From positions 930,001 through 994,000 of the forward strand of contig NZ_RHJS01000002.1 in NCBI RefSeq assembly GCF_003885045.1: a stretch of DNA of 64,000 nt, written 5' to 3'. How positions within the stretch are numbered: the first letter of the stretch is position 1; every line of letters starts with the position of its first letter. Source of the stretch: Schaedlerella arabinosiphila. GTDB taxonomy: Bacteria; Bacillota; Clostridia; Lachnospirales; Lachnospiraceae. The notes beneath the pieces are model-generated. The model made no database searches and was not told the DNA's origin. It saw only the letters and a program-made list of their open reading frames with translations. Shown here in pieces: positions 15,750 to 24,031 of the stretch. A program made the position numbers and the translations under genes.

Positions 15750-18470
15750 ATGAGGAATATCAACGGACTTACAGTAAAGAAGCTGACAGTGGAGCATATG
15801 ACCAATCCGATCGGTCTGGATGTATCGGAACCGAGATTTGGCTGGAAGTTGGAAAGCGGGAAGAAGAACGTTCACCAGACTGCATATCAGATCCGGCTTT
15901 ACAAAGAAAATGAACTGGCGGCGGACACGGGAAAACTGGATCGGGACACCAGCATTGAGGTCACCGCGGAGGGCTTCCGGGCAGAACCGAAGACCGCCTA
16001 CCAGGTGGAAGTCACCGTCTGGGACAATCACGGAGAAACCGCTTCCCTGGAAGGCTGCTTTGAGACCGGGCGGCTTGGCGTCCCCTTTGTATCCGGGTGG
16101 GCGGAGCCAGAACAGGAGCCGACCCCGGACAGCCTGGCGGGAAAAGAGATGGACTGCGATTCCGTATCCGTCAATGCATTTGCGGATCAGGAAAGGGATT
16201 TTGCGGAATTTCGCCCGGCCCAGTATGTCAGGATTCCGTTTGAGGTAAAAAAGGGTCTGAAAAAGGCAAGAATCTATATGACCGCCCACGGGATTTATCA
16301 GGTATATGTAAACGGAACCAGGCCGGACGCGCGGGAATTTGCGCCGGAAAATACCTCATATCATAAGGTTTTGCAGTACCAGACCTACGATGTGACGTCT
16401 CTGCTTTCGGAAGGAAAAAACGTGCTCGGCGTGATTCTGGCGGACGGCTGGTGGGCAGGCCGGGTGGGCGTATCCGGCGATAGCTGCCAGTACGGGAACA
16501 AGACCGGGCTGCTTTTGGACTGTGATCTGGACTATATGGACGGAAGCAAAGAGACGATCACCGGGGAACAGGGAAAATCCTCCACAGGCCCGATCCTGTT
16601 TTCCGACCTCTTCGTAGGGGAGAAGTATGATGCGGGAAAAGAGATCAGGGGCTGGAATACGCCGGACTTTGACGATGGGGACTGGATTCCGGTTCATCAA
16701 GCGGAATATCCGATGGAAAATCTGACCGGCCAGTGCGCGCCTCCGGTCCGGGTGATCAAAACGCTGGAACCGGCAGAGATCTTTACCACACCGGCAGGGG
16801 AGACCATGATCGACATGGGACAGGTCATGGCAGGCGTCCTGGAGATTGAGCTGGACGCGCCGGCGGGCATCCAGGTGAAACTGGAGCATTCGGAGGTGCT
16901 GGGAGACGACGGAAATTACTTCAACAACATTCTCGGAACCAACAAGGAGCAGACCGATTTTTACATCACAAAGGAGGGCCATCAGACCTACCGCCCCTCC
17001 TTTACCTACCACGGATTCCGGTATGTGCGCGTCACAGGATGGCCGGGGCGTATCTCGAAACATGCGGTGAAGGCCCACGTGTTTTCCAGTGAAATGGAGG
17101 ATATCGGAACCTTCCATACATCCGATGAGAGGCTCAACAAGCTGCAGGAAAATATCTGGTGGAGCCAGACGGCAAATACCATTTCCATCCCAACAGACTG
17201 CCCCCAGAGGGAAAAAGCCGGATGGACCGGGGACATCATGGCCTATGCGCCGACCATGTGCTTCAACCGGAAGGCGGACGCCTTTCTGACGAGCTGGATG
17301 GCAAATGTCCGGGCAGATCAGTTGGATTCGGGAGCGGTTCCGGATATCGTGCCGTTTCTGAAAGCCTACGAGATCTTTATGATGGCCGGACAGGGCAGCG
17401 TCACAAGCTGCGGCTGGGGGGATGCGGTGATCGCCGTGCCTTACGCGGTCTATCAGGCATACGGCGACCGCCGGATTCTGGAAGAGAACTACGGCGCCAT
17501 GGAAAAATGGATGGACTACATTGCAGACCGTGCGACAAACCATCATCCGGAAGCGTATGAGAGCTGGGATGAGGAACACAAGGCAAGGAGCCGTTACCTC
17601 TGGAACACAGATTTCCATTTCGGGGACTGGCTGATTCCAAGCATTGTCCTGGGCAATCCGGACGGAGCCGCCATGATGCAGACCGCGCTGGCAACCATGG
17701 AAACGGTGGCTCCCGCATATTACGCGTTCAGCGCCATGAACATGGTAAAGGTGGCAAACGTGCTGGGCAGAACAGAGGATGCACAAAAATATGAAGCACT
17801 TTATGAAAAGATACGGGATGCATTTATCAAGGAATATGTCCATACAGACGGAACCATGGACGCGGATTTTCAGGGGCTGTATGTGATCGCACTGAAGATG
17901 GGGCTGGTTCCGGATGAGGTACGGCCGCTGATGACAGAACATCTCTGTGAAATGATCAAAAAGAACCGGGGCTGCCTGGATACCGGGTTCTTGAGCGTCC
18001 TGTTCCTTATGGATGTGCTCTGCGAAAACGGAAAGCGGGATGTGGCTTACAGCCTGCTGTTCCAGACCCGGTGCCCGAGCTGGCTGTACGAAGTGGAACA
18101 CGGCGCCACCACCATGTGGGAAAGCTGGGGAGCTGTCGGAGAAAACGGGGAAGTCAGCACCTACAGCTACAATCACTATACATTCGGCTGTGTGGGAGAA
18201 TGGATGTATAAAGAGATCGGCGGCCTGCAGATGGCAGAGGCGGGATATAAAAAGCTGCGTATCGCGCCGGCGCTGGACTGCGGCCTGACTTCTGCAGGTG
18301 TTTCCGAGGAAACGCCTTACGGGAAAGCGGCGGTGGACTGGGAGCTTTTGGATGGCCGGGCAATCGTACACGTGGAGATTCCCGCAAATACCACTGCGGA
18401 GGTGGCGCTGCCTGGAATCCGTGAGGAGATTGGAAGCGGGAGGTATACATTTACCGTCGATATCAAGTAA
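15750..18470 (+). CDS. Alpha-L-rhamnosidase, GH78
   Basis: Glycosidase of 906 residues, no signal peptide, so probably cytosolic. The N-terminal beta domains (about 1-130 and 165-330) include the carbohydrate-binding sandwich with VYVNGTRPDAREFAP. The (alpha/alpha)6 barrel (about 440-800) contains the family block DCPQREKAGWTGD (about 483-495), whose acidic residues bind rhamnose, and EHGATTMWESWGA near residue 785. A C-terminal beta domain follows. The ATG at 15750 has AAGGAGG 9 bases upstream. The enzyme removes terminal alpha-rhamnose from plant glycosides or pectin fragments. It is followed 25 bases on by an MFS gene that would have been the importer. Confidence 0.94.
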   Translation: MRNINGLTVKKLTVEHMTNPIGLDVSEPRFGWKLESGKKNVHQTAYQIRLYKENELAADTGKLDRDTSIEVTAEGFRAEPKTAYQVEVTVWDNHGETASLEGCFETGRLGVPFVSGWAEPEQEPTPDSLAGKEMDCDSVSVNAFADQERDFAEFRPAQYVRIPFEVKKGLKKARIYMTAHGIYQVYVNGTRPDAREFAPENTSYHKVLQYQTYDVTSLLSEGKNVLGVILADGWWAGRVGVSGDSCQYGNKTGLLLDCDLDYMDGSKETITGEQGKSSTGPILFSDLFVGEKYDAGKEIRGWNTPDFDDGDWIPVHQAEYPMENLTGQCAPPVRVIKTLEPAEIFTTPAGETMIDMGQVMAGVLEIELDAPAGIQVKLEHSEVLGDDGNYFNNILGTNKEQTDFYITKEGHQTYRPSFTYHGFRYVRVTGWPGRISKHAVKAHVFSSEMEDIGTFHTSDERLNKLQENIWWSQTANTISIPTDCPQREKAGWTGDIMAYAPTMCFNRKADAFLTSWMANVRADQLDSGAVPDIVPFLKAYEIFMMAGQGSVTSCGWGDAVIAVPYAVYQAYGDRRILEENYGAMEKWMDYIADRATNHHPEAYESWDEEHKARSRYLWNTDFHFGDWLIPSIVLGNPDGAAMMQTALATMETVAPAYYAFSAMNMVKVANVLGRTEDAQKYEALYEKIRDAFIKEYVHTDGTMDADFQGLYVIALKMGLVPDEVRPLMTEHLCEMIKKNRGCLDTGFLSVLFLMDVLCENGKRDVAYSLLFQTRCPSWLYEVEHGATTMWESWGAVGENGEVSTYSYNHYTFGCVGEWMYKEIGGLQMAEAGYKKLRIAPALDCGLTSAGVSEETPYGKAAVDWELLDGRAIVHVEIPANTTAEVALPGIREEIGSGRYTFTVDIK

Positions 18471-18495
18471 AAGATCAGGAAGGAATGTGAGATTC

Positions 18496-19560
18496 ATGGA
18501 ACATAAAAAAACACTGACATTTTTAAATTATGCTGCAATCTTATCAATCTTCTTCTTCTCCGGCGGCGGGACATTTATGAATGCCGCTATGGAGACGATG
18601 ATCCAGGCATGGCCGGAGCTTTCCGTGACCATGGTACGGATGGTCACCTCGCTGCCGTGTCTGGTATCGCTGCCTGTGGCCATCCTGACAGGCCGGCTGG
18701 CGGGAAGTAAAATAAGCTATCGGTTCTGCGCGGTTTTTGGAACCATTTTAATCCTTGTGGGGGGTGTGGCTCCGTTTTTCTTTGATAAAAGCTGGATCAT
18801 GATCCTTGTATTCCGGACATTGCTTGGAATCGGCGTGGGTTTCTCCGGAATGCGGAACGCGCTGATTATCAACAGTGTGCCGGAGGAAAAGAAGTCCGCC
18901 ATGATCGGGTACGGTTCCAGCGCCATGAATGCCTGCGCCATGATCGCCGGCCCGGTGGTGGGCATCCTGGCCGGGATCAGCTGGAAAGCGCCGTTTCTGT
19001 ATAATCTGCTTGCGGTTTTTGCACTGCTGCTGGTGACCTTTTATCTAAAAGAACCAGAGAAGGTCACGGGATCAGAACCGAAGACTGGGGCAGAATCTGA
19101 GAATGTGGCGGAGCGCCGGAAAAAGGGCGGCGGTGAAAAGAATCCGGAAGGCTGGAAGATCCTGGTGTACATCGCGCTGCAGTTTATCCTTACCATGGCC
19201 CTCTACCCGGTGCTGTCCGGCATGTCTACATATATGGCGGCAAAAAATATCGGTTCCCCGTTCATGGCCGGGATATCCACGTTTGTATACGGACTTTTCG
19301 GCGTCCTGATCAACCTGGTTCTGAACCGGCTGATTGGATTTTTCCGGCAGTATATGCTTCCGGCGATGTGTCTGTGCTTTTCCATCGGGATGGCGATGGT
19401 GGTGTACCTTCCGGTGCTCCCGGCAGTCCGATTGCCATTCGGCCGTTTCACAAAGTATACCCAAGGGCACCCCGTTATGGCCATAACGGGGTGCCCTTGG
19501 GTATACTTTATACTAAGTCCTTCCTGTCAGATATCTTTTTTGATATTTCAAAAGAAATGA
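18496..19560 (+). pseudogene. MFS transporter truncated by a dispersed repeat
   Basis: The reading frame gives 354 residues. From the start to about residue 312 it is a normal major facilitator protein: TM segments with the CynX/NarK-like ends, a central charged loop (about 190-220) and roughly nine or ten helices. It then runs into the 46-bp repeat at about 19430. The last 43 residues (from LPFGRFTKYTQGHPVMAITG onward) are encoded by the repeat and its 58-bp palindrome, so the final helices are missing. It is probably inactive. It was most likely the partner importer of the rhamnosidase upstream, 25 bases away and in the same operon. Confidence 0.8.
19430..19509. repeat. Dispersed repeat ending in a 58-bp perfect palindrome
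   Basis: Bases 19430-19451 are the inner part of the 46-bp unit. From 19452 to 19509 two 29-base arms are exact reverse complements with no loop: AAAGTATACCCAAGGGCACC and CCGTTATGG, then their complement. It replaces the 3' end of the MFS gene. Confidence 0.9.
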
Positions 19561-19726
19561 TCCAAACTGCCAATCCGGCAGCAAACAGTATCATAGCTGA
19601 AGTCCCTGTATTGGAACGGCGCAAATGCCCGATGCTTTTAAACAGCCGCATCTGTTTCATTGCACTTGCAGCAAAAGGATACAGATAAAACAAAACGCCT
19701 AAGCATTTTGTTTTTTCTTTCTTCAT
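19508..19726 (-). CDS. Possible small membrane protein
   Basis: A 72-residue frame with a basic start (MKKEKTK), a hydrophobic stretch (about 10-25), a second strong one (about 44-60) and a charged end. AGGGAT lies 8 bases before the ATG. No family is recognised. Its 3' end touches the palindrome that truncates the MFS gene. It may be a real small gene, a relic or chance. Confidence 0.35.
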   Translation of the reverse strand: MKKEKTKCLGVLFYLYPFAASAMKQMRLFKSIGHLRRSNTGTSAMILFAAGLAVWIISFEISKKISDRKDLV

Positions 19727-19755
19727 GTCATTATCCCTGTTTTGATTGAAAAATG

Positions 19756-19784
19756 TTGAAAATGGTATTGATTCATGATAAACT
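19756..19784 (+). promoter_or_regulatory. Promoter of the small-toxin transcript
   Basis: TTGAAA (19756-19761), 17-bp spacer, TAAACT (19779-19784). The RNA would begin near 19791 with a CTACC/GGTAG hairpin and a leader of about 110 bases before the GTG start. Confidence 0.5.
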
Positions 19785-19901
19785 GCCAATATGGGTGCTA
19801 CCAAGATGGTAGGCGGTTAGCCCTCTGCGGAGGGACTGCGACCCTCTGTTTACATAGAAACCTCGAAAAAAGGGGAATCTGGGAAAGGAGGGCTGAACCA
19901 C

Positions 19902-20000
19902 GTGGATATATTGGGACTTATTGCCGTGTTGAGTTTCGGCTTGACATGCTTTGGAATCGGATATACATTTGGTAAAGATAATAACAAGACGCAAAAATAG
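19902..20000 (+). CDS. Candidate type I toxin, 32-residue membrane peptide
   Basis: Predicted peptide VDILGLIAVLSFGLTCFGIG followed by YTFGKDNNKTQK: one hydrophobic helix and a basic, polar tail. This is the usual build of Fst/TxpA/holin-like type I toxins, which act on the membrane. The GTG start lies 10 bases after AAAGGAGG, and an in-frame stop just upstream fixes it. The stop sits inside a perfect bidirectional terminator, and an opposing promoter about 80 bases downstream would produce an antisense RNA overlapping the 3' end of the message, the layout of TxpA/RatA and BsrG/SR4. Recognition is by architecture, not by a database match. Confidence 0.65.
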   Translation: MDILGLIAVLSFGLTCFGIGYTFGKDNNKTQK

Positions 20001-20033
20001 CCGCCCCAGTCTGGAAAACTAAGCGGCTATTTT
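19994..20033. terminator. Bidirectional terminator shared by toxin mRNA and antisense RNA
   Basis: AAAATAGCCGC (19994-20004) and GCGGCTATTTT (20023-20033) form a perfect 11-bp stem with A- and T-rich flanks in both directions. Confidence 0.85.
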
Positions 20034-20079
20034 AGCTAATTACAATCCGGGCTAACCGTCTATCGGTAGCACTCTTTTC
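19994..20079 (-). ncRNA. Candidate antisense antitoxin RNA (about 85 nt)
   Basis: A near-consensus minus-strand promoter, TTGAAT (20109-20114), 17-bp spacer, TATATT (20086-20091), would start an RNA near 20079. That RNA would run into the shared terminator and overlap the last codons of the toxin. Its 5' end repeats the toxin leader motif GTGCTACC followed by CGGTTAGCCC, so both RNAs begin alike and the DNA ends of the module are inverted repeats. Confidence 0.6.
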
Positions 20080-20153
20080 ATGTATAATATAGCATAGCCG
20101 GAGAACAAATTCAAGCCTTTTGTCAGCGTTCATCAGTTATTCTATTTCTGAAA

Positions 20154-20301
20154 GGTTACTGTTCACGGTGCCTTGCACCCTGCTGCAAGGCATCCGGCCA
20201 GTAAAATAGCTGTTGCGTGCATCCAGCCTCTCGCCGTCAGACGACTTTTCAATGGGCTGGATGCGTTACAGTTCGCGGCCGGTTGGGCCGTGAACTGTAA
20301 C
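20154..20301. repeat. Cluster of inverted repeats with GTTACAGTTC arms
   Basis: GTTACTGTTCACGG begins near 20155. A hairpin GCCTTGCA/TGCAAGGC follows, then GCATCCAGCC (about 20219) paired with GGCTGGATGC (about 20255). The last is GTTACAGTTCGCGGCC (20265-20280) with its complement (20286-20301). The last palindrome is the sister of 2600-2636. No gene is in this 320-base gap apart from the antisense RNA promoter. Confidence 0.65.
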
Positions 20302-20320
20302 CAGAAACGCATAAAACAGC

Positions 20321-20572
20321 TCATGTAGGAACGCAGCTGGACAGATTAACGCTTGGCGAAGCGCTTCCGTCCACATAAAGCACGAAAGACTCGGAAGGGT
20401 ATTCATCCCTGCGGCCGAATGTTTCCAGAAGATAGTCTACCGGTTCGTCGGAAAAATGCGTGTCCCGGTTGCCCACGGTCCGGTCTAAATTTCTGACAAA
20501 GTTGCGCGACACCGTTTTGCAGAAGGAATCGAACATGGCGCAAATACGGTCTTCGTTTGAAGGAGATAGCAT
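20321..20572 (-). pseudogene. N-terminal relic of an ICE-type sigma-70-like factor
   Basis: The 83-residue frame starts MLSPSNEDRICAMFDSFCKT and continues through HFSDEPVDYLLE to FVLYVDGSA. That is the N-terminal half of the small sigma-70-family protein carried by Tn916/Tn1549-type conjugative elements. The homology then stops and the remaining residues are unrelated, so the region-4 helix-turn-helix is missing. No other conjugation genes are nearby, making this a scar of a former element. Confidence 0.7.
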
Positions 20573-20585
20573 GGCACTTCCTCCA

Positions 20586-21134
20586 TTATTTTTCTGCCGT
20601 CACTTCATTTATACAGGAAATCGCGTTTAATGTCCTCGGAAATCCAATAAACGGCAGGCATTGGGTAATTGCTTCAATCAACATATCACGGGTATTGCCC
20701 ACGCTTAAGTTTGCGCCCGCATGAGCCTTCGCCTGCGGCTCACAGCCGCCGAGACAGCAAATCGCACAGAATGTAACCAGCTCCCGCATTTTCAAATCCA
20801 AAGTTCCTCTTGTATAGAAAGCGCATTTTACCTTTTCCACGCCAATATAAGGGGCGCACTGATACAGCGTTTCTTTGATTTCTTCCGGCGCTGCTCCCAT
20901 GTCCAGCGCCGCCAGCACATATTTTGAAAGTGGTTTCCATGTCTGGCTGGCCGTCAAAGCTGTAAGCATAACAAGCGCCCGCTGCACATTGGACAATGTA
21001 CCATGAACGAGGACATCACCGCAAAGAAATTTCCTGACAATCTCCTCAAATTCAGGATCATATTGCTGATCGGAAAAATAAGGACCTCCGAACCAGTCCT
21101 GATGATTCTTTTCCGCAATATTTAATCGTTCCAT
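20586..21134 (-). CDS. Carboxymuconolactone decarboxylase-family protein
   Basis: A 182-residue protein with two CMD/AhpD-like halves: LSNVQRALVMLTALTASQT with the ALDMGAAPEEIKETLYQCAPYIG helices, and LKMRELVTFCAICCLGGCEPQAKAHAGANLSVG with IEAITQCLPFIGFPR. The Cys and His residues in CCLGGCEPQAKAHAG sit where AhpD relatives hold their redox pair. ATG 21134 is preferred because GGGAGG lies 7 bases upstream. It is 17 bases downstream of the frameshifted aldo/keto reductase, a common neighbour, and was probably co-transcribed with it. Confidence 0.88.
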   Translation of the reverse strand: MERLNIAEKNHQDWFGGPYFSDQQYDPEFEEIVRKFLCGDVLVHGTLSNVQRALVMLTALTASQTWKPLSKYVLAALDMGAAPEEIKETLYQCAPYIGVEKVKCAFYTRGTLDLKMRELVTFCAICCLGGCEPQAKAHAGANLSVGNTRDMLIEAITQCLPFIGFPRTLNAISCINEVTAEK

Positions 21135-21151
21135 TCCAACGCCTCCCGCAG

Positions 21152-22188
21152 TCAAATTTTCTGGTTCCCTGCAGACCACACATGACTTTCCTTTGCTGTA
21201 TCCTGTGTATTCTGCGCCATCACGCCCACTAGCTTGTGCGGTATATAAAGCTCCTCCAAATAGGAAAGTTCTTCTTCCGATAATTTAAGCTCCGCCGCCT
21301 TTGCCGCGGCCTCCACATGATGAAGTTTCGTTGCGCCGACTATCGGCGAGGTTACTTTTGCCATAAGCCATGCAAGAGAAATCTCCGTCATAGAAACGCC
21401 TCTTTTCTCTGCAAGGAGCGCAATCCTGCTGATAATTGCGCCGTCCTGCTCTGCGGCAGCGTCATATTTCAGCCTTGCATAGCTGTCCTCCTGCATACGC
21501 TTTGAAGTTTCGCCGGGATATTTCGCAAGTCTGCCTCCTGCCAGTGCGCTGTAAGGTGTCATGGCAATCTGATCTTCACAACAGAGCTTTGCCATTTCCC
21601 GTTCTTCTTCCCGGAAAATGAGATTGTAATGATTCTGTACGGATATAAATTTTGCGAACCCTTCTTTTTTCGCCAGCGCATTTGCCCTGACAAGCTGGTA
21701 AGCATAACAGTTGGAAATGCCGATATAGCGGGCTTTCCCGCCTTCACTACATGATCCAGCCCCTCCATGACGTCATAAAGAGGTGTTTCATAGTCCCACA
21801 TATGATAGATATATAAATCTACATAATCCATGCCAAGATTGATAAGACTTTTGTTTATCATCCGCTCGATATGCTGCTGCCCGGTAATGCCTGCCTTGAT
21901 TTCTTCCTGTGTGCGGGGAAGAAATTTCGTAGCCACAACCACCTCGTCACGCCTTGCATAATCCCGCAGCGCACGTCCAAGATACTGCTCGCTGGTTCCG
22001 CTCTGGTATCCTATGGCTGTATCAAAGAAATTAACGCCCAATTCCAGCCCCCGGCGGATGATTTCACGGGAATGTTCCTCGTCAATCGTCCATGTATGCT
22101 GGCCGTTTCCTGCCTCGCCAAATCCCATACACCCCATACAAATGCTGGAAACATTCAGCCCGGAAACGCCTAATTCACGGTATTGCAT
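21152..22188 (-). pseudogene. Aldo/keto reductase broken by a one-base deletion
   Basis: Two frames together cover a complete aldo/keto reductase of about 345 residues. The first (from 22188) runs MQYRELGVSGLNVSSICMGC through VNFFDTAIGY, VATKF and DYVDLYIYHMWD to VKAGK near 21735. The expected continuation ARYIGISNCYAYQLVRANAL appears in the next frame, as does the rest down to 21152. A single missing base in the run CGGGC/CTTTC near 21731-21735 explains the break. The catalytic Asp, Tyr, Lys and His are all before the break. Unless rescued by frameshifting, it is inactive. An alternative is a sequencing error. Confidence 0.85.
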
Positions 22189-22239
22189 AATCTCAACCTC
22201 CTAAAATCACAAATCCATACTTTCTACCCAATAGTACAC

Positions 22240-22497
22240 TTAAATAACCTGAAAGTTTTTCCATCTACCGGACTTTTGCCGCAGAATAAAGATAACCGCC
22301 CGGATCATCCAGTCGCATACCATAGCAGCCGCAATGCCGATGACTCCCATATCAAGGACAACGCCGAGAAGCCAAGTCAATAACAGCCGGCCTGCAATCG
22401 TGGACGCAATGGAAACATACATGGTAAATTTCACGTCCCCCGCCGCCCGAAGCCCATTGCTGACCGCGCCGGAAAACGGAAAGGCCGCCGCAGTAAA
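22240..22497 (-). pseudogene. C-terminal fragment of a MATE exporter
   Basis: In one frame it reads NFTAAAFPFSGAVSNGLRAA, GDVKFTMYVS and a hydrophobic tail ending RWKNFQVI. That matches the last quarter of a MATE-family multidrug/sodium antiporter, whose conserved LRAAGD motif is intact. The upstream three quarters are missing, and the fragment abuts a truncated LysR gene. Confidence 0.75.
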
Positions 22498-22682
22498 ATT
22501 CCCTCATTTGTTAAAGTAATCTTTTTTGCACCTCTGTGAAACAGCTTAACACCAACTTCTTCCTCTAACTGTGACAGCTGGCGGCTCAATGTCGGCTGGG
22601 TAATATGTAAGACTTCTGCTGCCCGATTGATTCCTTCCTCTCGAACCACTGCTAAAAAGTAACGAAGTACCCGGATTTCCAT
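22484..22682 (-). pseudogene. N-terminal fragment of a LysR regulator
   Basis: About 64 residues, MEIRVLRYFLAVVREEGINR through LHITQPTLSRQLSQLEEEVG to KITLTNEGILLRR, are a normal LysR DNA-binding domain. The sequence then runs into the MATE fragment. The effector-binding domain is gone. The helix-turn-helix is intact, so a short DNA-binding peptide of 83 residues could still be made. Confidence 0.8.
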
Positions 22683-22738
22683 TATAAAACCTCATCACAA
22701 AAGCGTTTGCTGATGATTCTGCATATGATCTTTGCTCG

Positions 22739-23626
22739 TTATTTTAGCATTTTTTTGATCTCTTCCATAAATTTTTCAGAAGCCTTGGAGAATATCTGAT
22801 ATTTTTTCCAGATCATGCTCATACCTGCTTCTCTTTTAGGGGTGAGGGGACGGAAACACAGGCTGCTGCTGCCGGAGGTATTGATGATCTTATCAAATCC
22901 GATTGCGTATCCCAATCCTTCCTCCACCATCAGGGAGGCATTAAAGAGCAGGTTATAGGTTGCGATGATCTCTAATTCCGACATTTCTTTCTGCATCCAG
23001 TCTGACAGCGCACCATGGTTATCCCCCTGCTGCGATACGATCAGCGGCCTGTCCCACAGATCTTCCGGGGAGACGGCAGCTTTTGCGGCAAGAGGGGAAT
23101 CCTTCCGCATCAAGACGCCCCAGGTATCTTTAAAGGGCATTTCCACGGAATTGTATTTTGCGTGGTCTACAGGGCCGAACACGATGCCGAAGTCGATCAG
23201 CCCTTTATCTAATTGTTCCGATACAAACTGTGCGTTGCCGCTGGCAATATGATAGTGGATGCCGGGATAAGTCCTGTAAAGCTCCCGCGCCGCTTTCGCG
23301 ATGAAGCGGACCGCATCGGTTTCGCCGGTTCCGATATAAACGTCCCCCACGATGACCTGGTCGGAGAGGGTGATTTCCCGTTCTGTTTTCCGAACCAGAT
23401 TGAGGATTTCTTCGGCACGTTTCCGAAGGATCATGCCTTCTTCCGTAAGGGTGACTTTTCTTGAGCCTTTCGTCCCCCGAATCAAAAGCTGCTTTCCCAG
23501 TTCTTCCTCCATTGCTTTGATCTGCGTAGAAAGCGTAGGCTGTGAAAGGTGCAGGGATTCCGCCGCTCTTATGATGCTCTGCTCCCTTGCCACTGCAAGG
23601 AAATATTGAAGTACACGCAATTCCAT
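22739..23626 (-). CDS. LysR-family transcriptional regulator
   Basis: A 295-residue regulator. Residues 1-65 are the winged helix-turn-helix (LQYFLAVAREQSIIRAAESL, LSQPTLSTQIKAMEEELG). The rest is the periplasmic-binding-like effector domain (VGDVYIGTGETDAVRFIAKA onward, with GIVFGPVD and GYAIGFD). The internal ATG is used as the start because the family begins there, with AAAGGA upstream; the frame is open a further 28 codons into a repeat array. It lies next to the remains of a related LysR gene and the reductase/decarboxylase pair, which it may once have regulated. Confidence 0.9.
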   Translation of the reverse strand: MELRVLQYFLAVAREQSIIRAAESLHLSQPTLSTQIKAMEEELGKQLLIRGTKGSRKVTLTEEGMILRKRAEEILNLVRKTEREITLSDQVIVGDVYIGTGETDAVRFIAKAARELYRTYPGIHYHIASGNAQFVSEQLDKGLIDFGIVFGPVDHAKYNSVEMPFKDTWGVLMRKDSPLAAKAAVSPEDLWDRPLIVSQQGDNHGALSDWMQKEMSELEIIATYNLLFNASLMVEEGLGYAIGFDKIINTSGSSSLCFRPLTPKREAGMSMIWKKYQIFSKASEKFMEEIKKMLK

Positions 23627-23702
23627 CTGTTTGATCTGTTCCTTTCGTATGAATACCATCGTATGCAGAAAAGCTGTTAGTGGCAGGTTTTCTGTATTTC
23701 TA

Positions 23703-23845
23703 TACACCAAGGGTCACGTTATGGCTATACAGCCGTATCACAAAGTATCCTCAAGGGCACCCCGTTATGGCCATTCGCCCGTATTACAAAGTATCCCAAG
23801 GGCACCCCATCATGGCCATTCGGCCGTTTTATAAAGTATAACATG
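23703..23845. repeat. Three diverged 46-bp repeat units upstream of the LysR gene
   Basis: Units beginning CAAGGGTCACGTTATGGC, CAAGGGCACCCCGTTATGGC and CAAGGGCACCCCATCATGGC, each followed by an ATNCGGCCGTNTNACAAAGTAT-like half split over about 25 bases. They are the same family as 3790-3937 but more diverged. They occupy the region where the LysR promoter would be expected. Bases 23846-24031 downstream are AT-rich with no clear gene. Confidence 0.8.
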
Positions 23846-24031
23846 CCTTGCAATAGGTTTCAACTAGACAAATGGATTATATACAAGTATTTACTATTTA
23901 TATTTTTGCTTATTATACTGGAAATGGGTGATTTTATAAAAATTTAGTTTGTAAGTTTATCTTGGCAGATATAAAAGAAGCCCTTTGTTTAGCAAAATGA
24001 AATCGTGGCATGGTAAGTTTTTATCAAATGA

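Noticed and set aside
16356..18497. Very long open frame on the minus strand (713 codons)
   Set aside because: It lies antisense to the GH78 gene, lacks family motifs and a ribosome site, and is explained by the codon bias of the real gene. The same applies to long antisense frames at 8359-9927, 36012-37292, 60724-62094 and 49495-50463.
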